The notes: a model not told the origin generated them from the sequence alone. A DNA stretch of 64,000 nt from an uncultured Prevotellaceae bacterium (GCA_900314655.1 OMWC01000001.1:62001-126000), one strand, 5' to 3'; counted from the stretch's first letter, positions 8,527 to 17,921 are shown. A program made the numbers and translations.

Positions 8527-9483
8527 ATGAAAAATCAGAAGATGTATGAGCCCGACGATAAGATGATCAGTCTTATTGCCGATAATTACAACCTTTTGGA
8601 AAGTCTGGGACGGTTTGGAATTAATCTGGGTTTTGGTGACAAGACCGTCCGTGAGGTTTGTGAAGATCAAGGTGTGGATACCTACACTTTCCTGGTGATG
8701 GTCAATTTCACGATCAACGGCTATCGGTCTATGGATGACAACGACCGTATATCCATCCCAACCGTGCTCCATTATCTGAAGGCTTCACATGAGTATTATC
8801 TCGACTACCAGTTGCCCAACATCCGCAAGGAACTGAAGGAAGCACTTGATGAAAACGACAATCTGGCCCGTCTGATTCTGAAAATGTATGATGTCTATGC
8901 CCACGAGATACGTTCCCACATGAAATATGAGGAGCAGAACGTGTTTCCATATGTGGAAAAATTGCTCAATAAGGAGGATGTGGGCGATCATGATATAGAC
9001 ACGTTTTCAAAGCATCATGGGCAGATTACGGCTCGCTTGCGCGAATTGAAGAATATCATTATCAAGTATCTGCCAAGTGATACCCAGCGCAACATCCAGC
9101 TGACAGCCGTGCTTTACGACTTGTACAAGAACGAAGAGTGGTTGGGGCAACATTCGGAAATGGAGGACGAAATCTTTGTTCCAGCTATTCGTCGGATGGA
9201 GCGAATGTCGAAGCAGAACGATGTGAGCGCCAAGATTTCCAAGATGATCAGCCAGAATCCCGACAATAGCGAGACGCTTTCCGATCGAGAGCGCGACGTG
9301 ATCGTATCTCTTGTTCAGGGAATGACCAACAAGGAAATAGCCGATCACCTTTGTATAAGCATCAATACCGTTATCACTCATCGCCGCAATATAGCCAGGA
9401 AATTGCAAATCCATAGTCCGGCGGGACTCACCATCTACGCCATCGTCAATAACCTGGTGGATATATCTGCCGTGAAGCTATAA
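8527..9483 (+). CDS. Hemerythrin-like sensor fused to LuxR-type DNA-binding domain
   Basis: A 318-residue cytoplasmic protein. Residues about 30-60 (GFGDKTVREVCEDQGVD) resemble the ScdA/RIC N-terminal segment. Residues about 80-235 form a hemerythrin-like four-helix region with spaced His and Glu ligands (HEYY, HEIRSHMKYEE, KHHGQI, HSEMEDE). Residues about 255-305 are a LuxR HTH (LSDRERDVIVSL, MTNKEIADHLCIS, TVITHRRNI). A di-iron sensor joined to an HTH suggests a one-component regulator of oxygen, nitric oxide or iron-sulfur stress; the signal is inferred. Its own strong terminator follows. It lies 53 bp after rny, across the hairpin at 8481. Confidence 0.8.
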   Translation: MKNQKMYEPDDKMISLIADNYNLLESLGRFGINLGFGDKTVREVCEDQGVDTYTFLVMVNFTINGYRSMDDNDRISIPTVLHYLKASHEYYLDYQLPNIRKELKEALDENDNLARLILKMYDVYAHEIRSHMKYEEQNVFPYVEKLLNKEDVGDHDIDTFSKHHGQITARLRELKNIIIKYLPSDTQRNIQLTAVLYDLYKNEEWLGQHSEMEDEIFVPAIRRMERMSKQNDVSAKISKMISQNPDNSETLSDRERDVIVSLVQGMTNKEIADHLCISINTVITHRRNIARKLQIHSPAGLTIYAIVNNLVDISAVKL

Positions 9484-9488
9484 AGAGA

Positions 9489-9519
9489 AGACCCGGATTG
9501 TTGTCCGGGTCTCTTTTTT
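9489..9519. terminator. Terminator between the hemerythrin regulator and ansA
   Basis: AGACCCGGA (9489-9497) and TCCGGGTCT (9504-9512) form a perfect 9-bp stem followed by CTTTTTT. It works rightward; its T-tract overlaps the stop codon of the convergent ansA gene. Confidence 0.8.
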
Positions 9520-10567
9520 AGGATGGGTGTTGTGTGAATTCTCCCCGCATGGGAAGGTTCATCATTTTTCTTATGATTCGCCAGTCGGTGTAATGGCCTT
9601 GCAGGTGCATCAGTTTTGTCACCGCACTCTCTACCGTAGAGTCGTATCCCGAAATGACGCCTGCATTCTTTAGCTGATAGCCATTGTCATACCGTGCCAT
9701 TTCAACGGTTCCAGCCGCACATTGGGAGATGTTCACAATGTTGATCCCTCGTTCGGTGGCCTGCTTCAGCAGATGCATCAGCCAAGGCTTCTGAGGGGCA
9801 TTGCCACTACCGTAAGTGCGCATAACGATTGACCGTAGGTCTGGAGCGTCAAGAATATGACGCACGATTCCTTCCTGAATACCTGGGAAAAGCGTGAACA
9901 CAACGACGTTGGGGTCCATCACGAAATGGGGCGTCATCGGCTTGTTGTAATCCGGCTTTAAGATATGTTCTTCATGATAGACGATGCTTACACCAGCATC
10001 TGCCAGATGAGGATAGTTGAATGAGTCAAAGGCATTAAAACCGTCGGCATTCATCTTCGTGGAACGGTTGCCGCGAAGGAGTTTCCCGCTGAAGTAGATA
10101 CATACCTCGGGCACGATAGGTGTTCCGTCCTGATGATAGGCAGACGCGATTTCAATCGATGTGACAAGATTTTCTTTTCCGTCTGTACGTAACTGGCTGA
10201 TGGGGAGTTGGGAACCGGTAAGGATGACGGGTTTCGTCAGATTCTCAAGCATGTATGAGAGGGCTGAGGCCGTGAAGGCCATCGTGTCTGTGCCATGGAG
10301 AACCACAAAACCGTCGTATTTCTCGTATTGTTCGGCAATAATACGCACGATATGCGCCCAAAGCCTTGGATTCATATCGCTCGAATCGATGGCAGGCGTG
10401 AACTGATAGACATCTACCTGGGTGGTTATCGACTTGAATTCAGGCAGGTTTTCTATCAGGTGGTTGAAGTCAAGCGGTTCCAGCGCATCCGTTTTCGGAT
10501 TGCGCCCCATGCCTATGGTACCTCCAGTATAAATAAGCAGCACACGGTTTGTATAAGTGTACGACAT
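9518..10567 (-). CDS. ansA: Type I (cytoplasmic) L-asparaginase
   Basis: A 349-residue protein without a signal peptide. It has both asparaginase threonine motifs: YTGGTIGM (13-20, nucleophilic Thr) and VLHGTDTM near 89-96. Length and the lack of a leader indicate the cytoplasmic AnsA type, hydrolysing asparagine to aspartate and ammonia. The gene is divergent from uxaC and convergent with the hemerythrin-LuxR gene. Confidence 0.92.
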   Translation of the reverse strand: MSYTYTNRVLLIYTGGTIGMGRNPKTDALEPLDFNHLIENLPEFKSITTQVDVYQFTPAIDSSDMNPRLWAHIVRIIAEQYEKYDGFVVLHGTDTMAFTASALSYMLENLTKPVILTGSQLPISQLRTDGKENLVTSIEIASAYHQDGTPIVPEVCIYFSGKLLRGNRSTKMNADGFNAFDSFNYPHLADAGVSIVYHEEHILKPDYNKPMTPHFVMDPNVVVFTLFPGIQEGIVRHILDAPDLRSIVMRTYGSGNAPQKPWLMHLLKQATERGINIVNISQCAAGTVEMARYDNGYQLKNAGVISGYDSTVESAVTKLMHLQGHYTDWRIIRKMMNLPMRGEFTQHPS

Positions 10568-10588
10568 CGTTTACGTAATTTATTTGTG

Positions 10589-10620
10589 CAAATATAATTT
10601 AAATATTTCTCTTATCCAAA
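10589..10620 (-). promoter_or_regulatory. Promoter for ansA
   Basis: On the minus strand, TTTG (10617-10620) and TATATTTG (10589-10596) are 20 bp apart. It ends 21 bp before the ansA ATG. Confidence 0.7.
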
Positions 10621-10629
10621 ATTTTAATG

Positions 10630-10637
10630 TATATTTG
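10630..10637 (+). promoter_or_regulatory. -7 promoter element for uxaC
   Basis: TATATTTG lies 38 bp before the uxaC ATG; the -33 position is only TTTC-like. It is back to back with the ansA promoter. Confidence 0.55.
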
Positions 10638-10675
10638 CAAAAAGAATTTCTAAGTACTTAAAAACAATACACACT

Positions 10676-12085
10676 ATGAAGCAATTTATGGATGAAAACT
10701 TCCTGCTTGAGACCGCTACGGCGCAGGACCTTTTTCACAATCATGCGGCTAAAATGCCTATTATCGACTACCATTGCCACCTGATTCCCGAAATGGTAGC
10801 CAAGGATCACAAGTTCAAGAGCATTACAGAGCTTTGGCTCGGAGGTGACCACTACAAGTGGCGTGCCATGCGTACCAACGGCGTTGACGAGCGCTTCTGT
10901 ACCGGTAAGGACACAAGCGATTGGGAAAAGTTTGAGAAGTGGGCTGAGACCGTGCCTTACACCTTCCGCAATCCTTTGTATCATTGGACACACCTGGAGC
11001 TGAAGACAGGCTTTGGCATTACGAAGCTGCTTTCACCGAAGACTGCCCGCGAGATCTTCGAAGAGTGTAATGATAAATTGCAGAATGATCCCGAATATAC
11101 AGCCCGCGGATTTATGCGACGCTATCATGTGGAGACCGTTTGTACAACCGACGATCCAGTGGATGATCTTCACAATCATATTGAATATGCTAAGACCAAA
11201 GGCGAGAAAGATGCCCGTATGATTCCCGCATGGCGTCCCGACAAGGCCATGAATATCGAGAAGCCTGACTTTGCAGACTACGTGAATCAGCTCGGCGAGG
11301 TGGCTGGTGTGACAATCACAACCTTCAAGGATATGGTTGATGCCCTCCAGAAGCGTCATGATTTCTTCCATGAAATGGGCAGCCGTCTGAGCGACCATGG
11401 TATTGAGGAATTCTACGATGAGCCTTACACCGATGCCGAGATTGAGAACATCTTTGCAAAGGCCATGAAGAAAGAGGCTCTTACGGAATTGGAGACACGC
11501 CAGTATAAGCATTGCTTCCTGAAGATTTGTGCCGAGATGGATCATGCCAGCAACTGGACTCAGCAGTATCACTATGGTGCCATTCGCGACAACAACACGC
11601 TTATGTACAATCAGCTGGGTCCCGACACCGGTTTCGATTCCATCGGTGAGTTCAATACGGCCAAGGCTATGAGCCATTTCCTCAACGAGCTCAATATGGA
11701 AAAGAAGCTCACGCGTACCATATTATATACGTTGAATCCTTGCGCCAATGAAGTGATTGCCACAATGCTCGGCAACTTTCAGGACGGTTCCTGTCCAGGC
11801 AAGATTCAGTTCGGTTCCGGCTGGTGGTTCAACGATCAGCTCGATGGTATGGAGCGTCAGATGAATGCCCTTTCTGTACTCGGCTTGCTGAGCCGTTTCG
11901 TGGGTATGCTGACAGATAGCCGCTCTTTCCTTTCCTATCCTCGTCATGAATATTTCCGCCGCTTGCTTTGCAACCTGCTGGGCAACGATGTTGAGAAAGG
12001 CTTGATACCCGCCGACATGGAGAGTCTTTACCGAATGGTGGAAGACATTTCATACAACAATGCAAAGAATTATTTCAAGTTCTAA
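10676..12085 (+). CDS. uxaC: Glucuronate (uronate) isomerase
   Basis: A 469-residue amidohydrolase-fold isomerase. The N-terminal metal motif IIDYHCHL (about 29-36) and overall length match UxaC, which converts D-glucuronate to D-fructuronate and D-galacturonate to D-tagaturonate. This points to growth on pectin or glucuronoxylan side groups. The other uronate genes (uxaA, uxaB, kdgK) are not adjacent. It has its own promoter, and a terminator hairpin follows. Confidence 0.93.
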   Translation: MKQFMDENFLLETATAQDLFHNHAAKMPIIDYHCHLIPEMVAKDHKFKSITELWLGGDHYKWRAMRTNGVDERFCTGKDTSDWEKFEKWAETVPYTFRNPLYHWTHLELKTGFGITKLLSPKTAREIFEECNDKLQNDPEYTARGFMRRYHVETVCTTDDPVDDLHNHIEYAKTKGEKDARMIPAWRPDKAMNIEKPDFADYVNQLGEVAGVTITTFKDMVDALQKRHDFFHEMGSRLSDHGIEEFYDEPYTDAEIENIFAKAMKKEALTELETRQYKHCFLKICAEMDHASNWTQQYHYGAIRDNNTLMYNQLGPDTGFDSIGEFNTAKAMSHFLNELNMEKKLTRTILYTLNPCANEVIATMLGNFQDGSCPGKIQFGSGWWFNDQLDGMERQMNALSVLGLLSRFVGMLTDSRSFLSYPRHEYFRRLLCNLLGNDVEKGLIPADMESLYRMVEDISYNNAKNYFKF

Positions 12086-12091
12086 TTTATC

Positions 12092-12126
12092 AGAATCCCG
12101 GTGGTTTTTCATCGGGATTCTTTATA
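12092..12126 (+). terminator. Terminator after uxaC
   Basis: AGAATCCCG (12092-12100) pairs with CGGGATTCT (12113-12121) and is followed by TTATAATAT. Confidence 0.65.
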
Positions 12127-12165
12127 ATATATTTTCAAAAACTTGCATTTCTCAAAAATTAACTG

Positions 12166-12173
12166 TAATTTTG
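12166..12173 (+). promoter_or_regulatory. -7 promoter element for the export lipoprotein gene
   Basis: TAATTTTG, with TTGC at about the -33 position (12143-12146). It lies 30 bp before the ATG at 12204 and excludes the longer in-frame start at 12060. Confidence 0.55.
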
Positions 12174-12203
12174 CACCCAAAATTAACAATTAATTGCTTG
12201 ATT

Positions 12204-13001
12204 ATGAAAAAATTCCTTATTCCATGTGTGGCCATTGCCGCATTGATTTTCACGGGTTGTGCATCTCCTAAGAAAATTGCTTATTTGCAGCATGCAGAAG
12301 ACGAAAACTATGATGCTACGCGTTATCAGCACAATATCAAGGTGATGCCGAAAGACAACCTCTCCATCTACATCACGGCAACCGACCAAGACGCAGTATC
12401 CATCTTCAACAAGCATATCGGTAGTAACCGTAACCAGTATCAAGGTGGTATCGGTGGAACGATGTATTCCTATGCCGTTGACGATGATGGTACCATCAAT
12501 TTCCCCATATTGGGAAGAATCAAGGTGGAAGGTCTCACACGCTTGGAAGTAGAACAGTTGATTTGCGACAAGCTCAAGCCCTATCTGGCTGCAGCAGAGA
12601 ATCCTATCGTTACTGTTCGTATCAACAGTTTCCATTTCACCATGTTGGGCGAGGTGGGCTCCCCTGGTGTGAAGACTTCCGGTCGTGAGAAGTGCAGCAT
12701 TCTTGATGCAATTGCAATGGCTGGTGACATCGGTATTCAGGGTAAGCGCGATAACATTATGCTCATCCGTGAGGCTGCCGATGGTGGAAAGTCGGTTCAT
12801 CGTCTGAATATCCTCGATCCCAGCATCATGAAGTCGCCCTATTTCTACCTTCAGCAGAACGACGTGATCTACGTGGAGCCCAACAGCATTAAGAAGACCA
12901 ACGCTTCTGTAGGAACATCCACACACTTGTGGTTCTCGCTGGCCAGCGTATTGGTATCTTCAGCAACATTGATCGTAAACGTAGTCAATAAGACTAAATA
13001 A
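12204..13001 (+). CDS. Wza-like outer-membrane polysaccharide export lipoprotein
   Basis: A 265-residue protein with a lipoprotein signal ending IFTGC (acylated Cys19). It has a polysaccharide-export domain (MPKDNLSIYITATDQDA; GTINFPILGRIKVEGLT), then an SLBB-like segment (FTMLGEVGSPGVKT). A hydrophobic stretch near the C-terminus (LWFSLASVLVSSATLIV) is the probable membrane helix. OPX proteins form the periplasmic/outer-membrane conduit for capsule or exopolysaccharide. The usual Wzc-type kinase partner is not adjacent. Instead glmS, which makes an amino-sugar precursor, starts 31 bp downstream and may be co-transcribed. Confidence 0.87.
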   Translation: MKKFLIPCVAIAALIFTGCASPKKIAYLQHAEDENYDATRYQHNIKVMPKDNLSIYITATDQDAVSIFNKHIGSNRNQYQGGIGGTMYSYAVDDDGTINFPILGRIKVEGLTRLEVEQLICDKLKPYLAAAENPIVTVRINSFHFTMLGEVGSPGVKTSGREKCSILDAIAMAGDIGIQGKRDNIMLIREAADGGKSVHRLNILDPSIMKSPYFYLQQNDVIYVEPNSIKKTNASVGTSTHLWFSLASVLVSSATLIVNVVNKTK

Positions 13002-13032
13002 AAAACACGACACACACAAACACAACAATTAT

Positions 13033-14877
13033 ATGTGCGGAATAGTAGGATACATCGGTAAGCGTGAGGCTTATCCTATTCTGATAAAAGGACTTAAACG
13101 ACTCGAATATCGCGGCTATGATAGTGCTGGCGTGGCATTGTTGAACGCCAAGGACGAATTGAGCGTTTACAAGACAAAAGGCAAGGTAAGCGATTTGGAG
13201 GCTTACTGTGCCGATAAAGACATCTCTGGCAGCCTGGGTATTGCCCACACCCGTTGGGCAACCCATGGCGAGCCTTCATCGCGTAATGCACATCCGCATT
13301 ACTCTGAATCCCGTAATCTTGCGCTGATCCACAACGGTATCATAGAGAACTATGCCGACCTGAAATCGAAACTCATCGACAAGGGCGTGAAGTTCATCTC
13401 TGATACGGATACCGAAGTGCTGGTTCAGTTCGTCGAGTATGTCATGGTCCGTAAGAACCTCGATTTGCTCACGGCCGTCCAGCTGGTGCTTCACGAGGTG
13501 ATTGGTGCATACGCCATTGCCATCGTTGACCGTCGCCAGCCCGACACCATCATTGCGGCCCGTAAGCAGAGTCCCCTGGTGGTGGGTATCGGCGAGGATG
13601 AATTCTTCCTTGGTTCTGATGCCAGTCCGATTATCGAGTACACCGACCAGGTGGTTTACTTGGAAGATGGCAATATCGCCGTATTGAAGCGCGGCGAGGA
13701 CTTGAAGGTGGTGAACATCTACAACAACGAACTTTCACCCGAGATCAAGACCGTTGACATCTCTCTCGGACAGATTGAGAAGGGCGGCTATCCGCATTTC
13801 ATGCTCAAGGAAATCTTTGAGCAGCCCGAGTGCATCACCAATTGCATGCGCGGGCGTATCAACGTGGAGGCCAACCATGTCACGCTCTCGGCCGTCATTG
13901 ACTACCGGAAACAGCTGCTCGCTGCCAAGCGCATCGTTATCGTGGCTTGCGGCACTTCATGGCACGCGGGATTGATCGGAAAGCAGATTATCGAAAACCT
14001 TTGCCGCATTCCGGTGGAGGTTGAATACGCCTCCGAGTTCCGCTATCGCAATCCCGTGGTGGACGAGCATGATGTGGTGATTGCCATCTCCCAGAGTGGT
14101 GAGACGGCCGACACCTTGGCCGCCGTCGAGCTGGCTAAGCGTCAGGGAGCCTTCATCTACGGCATTTGCAACGCCATCGGCTCCAGCATCCCGCGAGCCA
14201 CGAACACGGGTTCATACATCCACGTAGGCCCCGAGATTGGTGTGGCTTCCACGAAGGCTTTCACCGGACAGGTGACCGTCCTCACGATGTTTGCCCTCGC
14301 CTTGGGGATGGAAAGGGGAACGGTGCCCGAGAAGGACTATCTGGAAATCGTGAAGGAACTCAGTGAGATACCCACGAAGATGGAAGAAGTGCTCCAGCTC
14401 AACGACCGTATTGCCGACTTGAGCCGCACGTTCACCTACGCGCGCAATTTCCTCTATCTCGGTCGCGGCTTCAGTTATCCGGTAGCATTGGAAGGAGCCC
14501 TGAAACTGAAGGAAATCTCCTACATCCATGCCGAAGGCTATCCAGCAGCCGAGATGAAGCACGGCCCCATCGCACTCATCGATTCGGATATGCCCGTGGT
14601 GGTCATCGCCACGCATAATAATCTGTACGAGAAGGTGCTCTCCAACATTCAGGAAATCAAGGCCCGCAAGGGTAGGGTGATAGCCTTGGTGAGCAAGGGC
14701 GACGACACGATAGCCCGAATAGCCGACGAGGTGATTGAGCTCCCCGACACGTTGGAATGTCTCGAACCGCTCATCGCCACCATTCCCCTCCAGTTGATGG
14801 CCTATCATGTTGCCGTCTGCAAGGGTAAGAATGTTGACCAACCCCGCAACCTCGCCAAGAGCGTCACGGTAGAATAG
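13033..14877 (+). CDS. glmS: Glutamine--fructose-6-phosphate aminotransferase (isomerizing)
   Basis: A 614-residue protein starting MCGIVGYIG, with Cys2 as the N-terminal nucleophile after Met removal. The glutaminase domain shows HTRWATHG and HNGIIENY. Two SIS sugar-isomerase domains follow (ISQSGETADTLAA; LGRGFSYPVALEGALKLKE). It makes glucosamine-6-phosphate from fructose-6-phosphate and glutamine, the entry to peptidoglycan, LPS and amino-sugar polysaccharides. No ribozyme-like leader was noticed. It begins a run of four genes that includes three glutamine amidotransferases. Confidence 0.96.
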   Translation: MCGIVGYIGKREAYPILIKGLKRLEYRGYDSAGVALLNAKDELSVYKTKGKVSDLEAYCADKDISGSLGIAHTRWATHGEPSSRNAHPHYSESRNLALIHNGIIENYADLKSKLIDKGVKFISDTDTEVLVQFVEYVMVRKNLDLLTAVQLVLHEVIGAYAIAIVDRRQPDTIIAARKQSPLVVGIGEDEFFLGSDASPIIEYTDQVVYLEDGNIAVLKRGEDLKVVNIYNNELSPEIKTVDISLGQIEKGGYPHFMLKEIFEQPECITNCMRGRINVEANHVTLSAVIDYRKQLLAAKRIVIVACGTSWHAGLIGKQIIENLCRIPVEVEYASEFRYRNPVVDEHDVVIAISQSGETADTLAAVELAKRQGAFIYGICNAIGSSIPRATNTGSYIHVGPEIGVASTKAFTGQVTVLTMFALALGMERGTVPEKDYLEIVKELSEIPTKMEEVLQLNDRIADLSRTFTYARNFLYLGRGFSYPVALEGALKLKEISYIHAEGYPAAEMKHGPIALIDSDMPVVVIATHNNLYEKVLSNIQEIKARKGRVIALVSKGDDTIARIADEVIELPDTLECLEPLIATIPLQLMAYHVAVCKGKNVDQPRNLAKSVTVE

Positions 14878-14921
14878 ATAGTGGGTGGAAAATTCTCTAT
14901 AGGATTTAGGATAATTAATTA

Positions 14922-16817
14922 ATGGAACAACTCAAACATGAGTGCGGCGTGGCAATGATTCGCCTTCTGAAGCCGCTTGAATATTACCAGCAGAAGTACG
15001 GCACGTGGATGTACGGCCTCAACAAACTCTATCTGATGATGGAGAAGCAGCACAACCGCGGACAGGAAGGCGCAGGAATGGCCTGCGTCAACCTTGAAGC
15101 CGTGCCGGGCACGGAATACATGTTTCGCGAGAGGGCTGAAGGAAAAGATGCCATCACCGAAATCTTTGCTCATGCGCAAAGTCATTTCAAAGGCTTCACG
15201 CATGAGCAACTGTCCGACGTTAGTTTTGCGAAGCATCACCTTCCCTTTTGTGGAGAACTTTATATGGGCCACCTCCGGTATTCAACCACCGGCAAGAGTG
15301 GCCTTTCTTATGTACATCCGTTTCTGCGTCGTAACAATTGGAGGGCCAAGAACCTCTGTCTCTGCGGAAACTTCAACATGACCAACATCGACGAGATTTT
15401 CCGCAAGATTACCGACCAGGGACAATGCCCCCGCATCTATAGCGACTCTTATATCACGCTCGAACTGATGGGCCATCGGCTCGACCGCGAGGTGGAGCGC
15501 AACTTCGCGGAAGCCAAGAAGCTGGGACTCGAGAACCGCGATATCACGCGCTACATTGAAGACCACGTCAGGATGTCGAACGTCTTGAAGACCACGATGG
15601 GCGATTTCGACGGCGGTTACGTGATGTGCGGACTGACGGGAAGCGGCGAGATGTTTGCCGTTCGCGATCCCTGGGGCATTCGTCCGGCTTTCTATTACAA
15701 GAACGACGAGATCATCGTCTTGGCCAGCGAGCGTCCCGTCTTGCAGACCACGTTCGACTTGGAATGCGAGGATATCATCGAACTGCCTGCCGGCCATGCG
15801 CTCATCGTCAGGAAGAACGGCGAGAGCCAGTTGGAGGAAATCATTCCTCAGAAGGCTGACGCCAAGTGCTCCTTTGAGCGCATCTATTTCAGCCGCGGCT
15901 CCGACCGCGATATCTACCGCGAACGCAAGAAACTGGGCGAACAGCTCATGCAACCCATCCACGATGCCATCAATGGAGAGACGCGCGACACCGTCTTCTC
16001 CTTCATCCCTAACACCGCTGAAGTGGCTTTCTACGGCATGCTCGACGGCTTCAAGAACCACCTCAACGAGAAGAAAGCCGAGCAGATAGCCCGCATGGAC
16101 CACATGCCCTCCGAGCAAGAGCTGAAGCAGATACTGAGCACCAAGGTGCGCTCCGAGAAAGTGGCCTGGAAAGACATCAAGCTCCGCACCTTCATCACCG
16201 AGGGCAATTCACGCAACGACCTGGCCTCTCATGTCTATGACGTCACCTACGAGAGCCTGCGGCCCTATAAAGACAATCTGGTCATCATCGACGACTCCAT
16301 CGTGCGCGGCACCACGCTGAAGGAGAGTATCTTCAAGATTCTCGACCGCCTGCACCCCAAGAAGATTGTGATGGTGTCGAGTTCGCCCCAGATACGCTAT
16401 CCCGACTACTACGGCATCGACATGCCCCGCCTGGAAGAGTTCTGCGCCTTCCGTGCTGCCATCGAACTGTTGAAGGAGCGTGGCCTGCACAAACTCATCG
16501 AAGACACCTATGCAGCCTGCCGCGAAGAGCTGAAGAAGCCCAAAGACGAAATCCACAACCGCATGCGCACCATCTATGAGCCCTTCACCGTGAAGGAAAT
16601 CAACCGCAAGATTGTGGAGATGCTCCGTCCAGAAGGTATGCAGACACCCGTCGAACTGGTCTTTCAGAGCATCGAGGGCCTGCATCGGGCTTGTCCTCAC
16701 CATCGTGGCGACTGGTATTTCACGGGCCACTATCCCACGCCTGGCGGCCGTCGGCTCGTGAATCAGGCCTTTGTCAACTATGTGGAAAACATCTACCAAT
16801 ACGAACAAAAGTTTTAA
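14922..16817 (+). CDS. Divergent amidophosphoribosyltransferase (PurF paralogue)
   Basis: A 631-residue protein, longer than ordinary PurF (about 470-505). Cys8 in HECGVAMI fits a nucleophile exposed by a 7-residue propeptide. HNRGQEGAGM and GHLRYSTTG match the PurF glutaminase half. The phosphoribosyl half has VIIDDSIVRGTT at 454-465 (PRPP loop) and SSSPQIRYPDYYGIDMP. One odd feature: where PurF has HNGNL forming the oxyanion hole, this protein reads CGNFN at 148-152, so a normally conserved Asn-Gly pair is altered. Extra sequence lies before the PRPP loop and at the C-terminus. It could still make phosphoribosylamine or have a related amidotransferase role. It is 9 bp from carA. Confidence 0.75.
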   Translation: MEQLKHECGVAMIRLLKPLEYYQQKYGTWMYGLNKLYLMMEKQHNRGQEGAGMACVNLEAVPGTEYMFRERAEGKDAITEIFAHAQSHFKGFTHEQLSDVSFAKHHLPFCGELYMGHLRYSTTGKSGLSYVHPFLRRNNWRAKNLCLCGNFNMTNIDEIFRKITDQGQCPRIYSDSYITLELMGHRLDREVERNFAEAKKLGLENRDITRYIEDHVRMSNVLKTTMGDFDGGYVMCGLTGSGEMFAVRDPWGIRPAFYYKNDEIIVLASERPVLQTTFDLECEDIIELPAGHALIVRKNGESQLEEIIPQKADAKCSFERIYFSRGSDRDIYRERKKLGEQLMQPIHDAINGETRDTVFSFIPNTAEVAFYGMLDGFKNHLNEKKAEQIARMDHMPSEQELKQILSTKVRSEKVAWKDIKLRTFITEGNSRNDLASHVYDVTYESLRPYKDNLVIIDDSIVRGTTLKESIFKILDRLHPKKIVMVSSSPQIRYPDYYGIDMPRLEEFCAFRAAIELLKERGLHKLIEDTYAACREELKKPKDEIHNRMRTIYEPFTVKEINRKIVEMLRPEGMQTPVELVFQSIEGLHRACPHHRGDWYFTGHYPTPGGRRLVNQAFVNYVENIYQYEQKF

Positions 16818-16826
16818 TCAAGGATA

Positions 16827-17903
16827 ATGAAGAAAGTAACATTAGTATTAAGCGACGGAACACGCTTCCACGGACGCTCCTTCGGATACGAGCAGCCAGT
16901 GGCGGGCGAAGTAGTGTTCAACACGGCCATGATGGGCTACCCCGAGAGTCTCACCGATCCCTCCTATGCCGGGCAGATGATGACCCTCACGTATCCCCTG
17001 GTGGGCAACTATGGCGTGCCCCCTTTCACCATCGGCTCCGACGGCATTGCCACGTTCATGGAGAGCGATCGCATCTATGCCTCGGCCATCATCGTGAGTG
17101 ACTACAGCGAGCAGTACAACCATTGGAATGCCGTGGAGAGTCTGGGCGACTGGCTCAAGCGCGAACACGTGCCGGGTATCACCGGCATCGACACCCGCGA
17201 GCTGACCAAGGTGCTCCGCGAGCATGGCGTGATGATGGGTAAGATTATCTTTGATGACGAGCCCGACAACATCCCCGAGGCCCACTACGAGGGCATCAAC
17301 TGGGTGGATAGGGTGTCGTGCCGCGAAGTGATACGCTACAACGAGGGAGCAGGCCGCAAGGTGGTGCTCGTGGATTGCGGCGTGAAGAACAACATCATCC
17401 GGTGCCTCATTAACCGAGGCGTGGAGGTGATTCGGGTGCCTTGGAACTATGACTACACTTCGATGTCCTTCGACGGCCTCTTCCTGGCCAACGGCCCCGG
17501 CGACCCCGATATGTGCGAGGAAGCCGTCAGCATCATCCGCCGCCAGATGTCGCTCAGCCGCAAGCCCATTTGCGGCATCTGCATGGGCAATCAGCTGCTG
17601 GCCAAGGCCGGAGGCGCTGAGATTTACAAGCTGAAGTACGGCCATCGCTCCCATAATCAGCCCGTGCGCGAAGTGGGCACCAACCGTTGCTATATCACCT
17701 CCCAGAACCACGGCTACGCCGTAGATGCGCGCACGCTCGGCGCCGACTGGGAAGAACTCTTCGTCAACATGAACGACGGCTCCAACGAGGGCATTCGCCA
17801 CAAGCAGAATCCCTGGTTTTCCTCTCAGTTCCATCCCGAGGCCTGCAGCGGCCCCGTCGATACCGAGTTTATGTTCGATAAGTTTGTGGAAACCTTGAAG
17901 TAA
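16827..17903 (+). CDS. carA: Carbamoyl-phosphate synthase small subunit
   Basis: A 358-residue glutaminase subunit. The N-terminal half is CarA-specific. The class I amidotransferase half carries Cys252 in GICMGNQLL and His336 and Glu338 in SQFHPEA. The nucleophile loop reads GICMGNQ instead of the common GICLGHQ, a small change that leaves the triad intact. It delivers ammonia from glutamine to CarB for pyrimidines and arginine. It is tightly spaced with the upstream purF-like gene (9 bp) and carB (18 bp). Confidence 0.96.
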   Translation: MKKVTLVLSDGTRFHGRSFGYEQPVAGEVVFNTAMMGYPESLTDPSYAGQMMTLTYPLVGNYGVPPFTIGSDGIATFMESDRIYASAIIVSDYSEQYNHWNAVESLGDWLKREHVPGITGIDTRELTKVLREHGVMMGKIIFDDEPDNIPEAHYEGINWVDRVSCREVIRYNEGAGRKVVLVDCGVKNNIIRCLINRGVEVIRVPWNYDYTSMSFDGLFLANGPGDPDMCEEAVSIIRRQMSLSRKPICGICMGNQLLAKAGGAEIYKLKYGHRSHNQPVREVGTNRCYITSQNHGYAVDARTLGADWEELFVNMNDGSNEGIRHKQNPWFSSQFHPEACSGPVDTEFMFDKFVETLK

Positions 17904-17921
17904 CGAAAAAGACCAGAAAAG

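Noticed and set aside
14877..14921. Attenuator or riboswitch before the PurF-like gene
   Set aside because: The gap is only 44 bp and shows no stable hairpin with a T-run.
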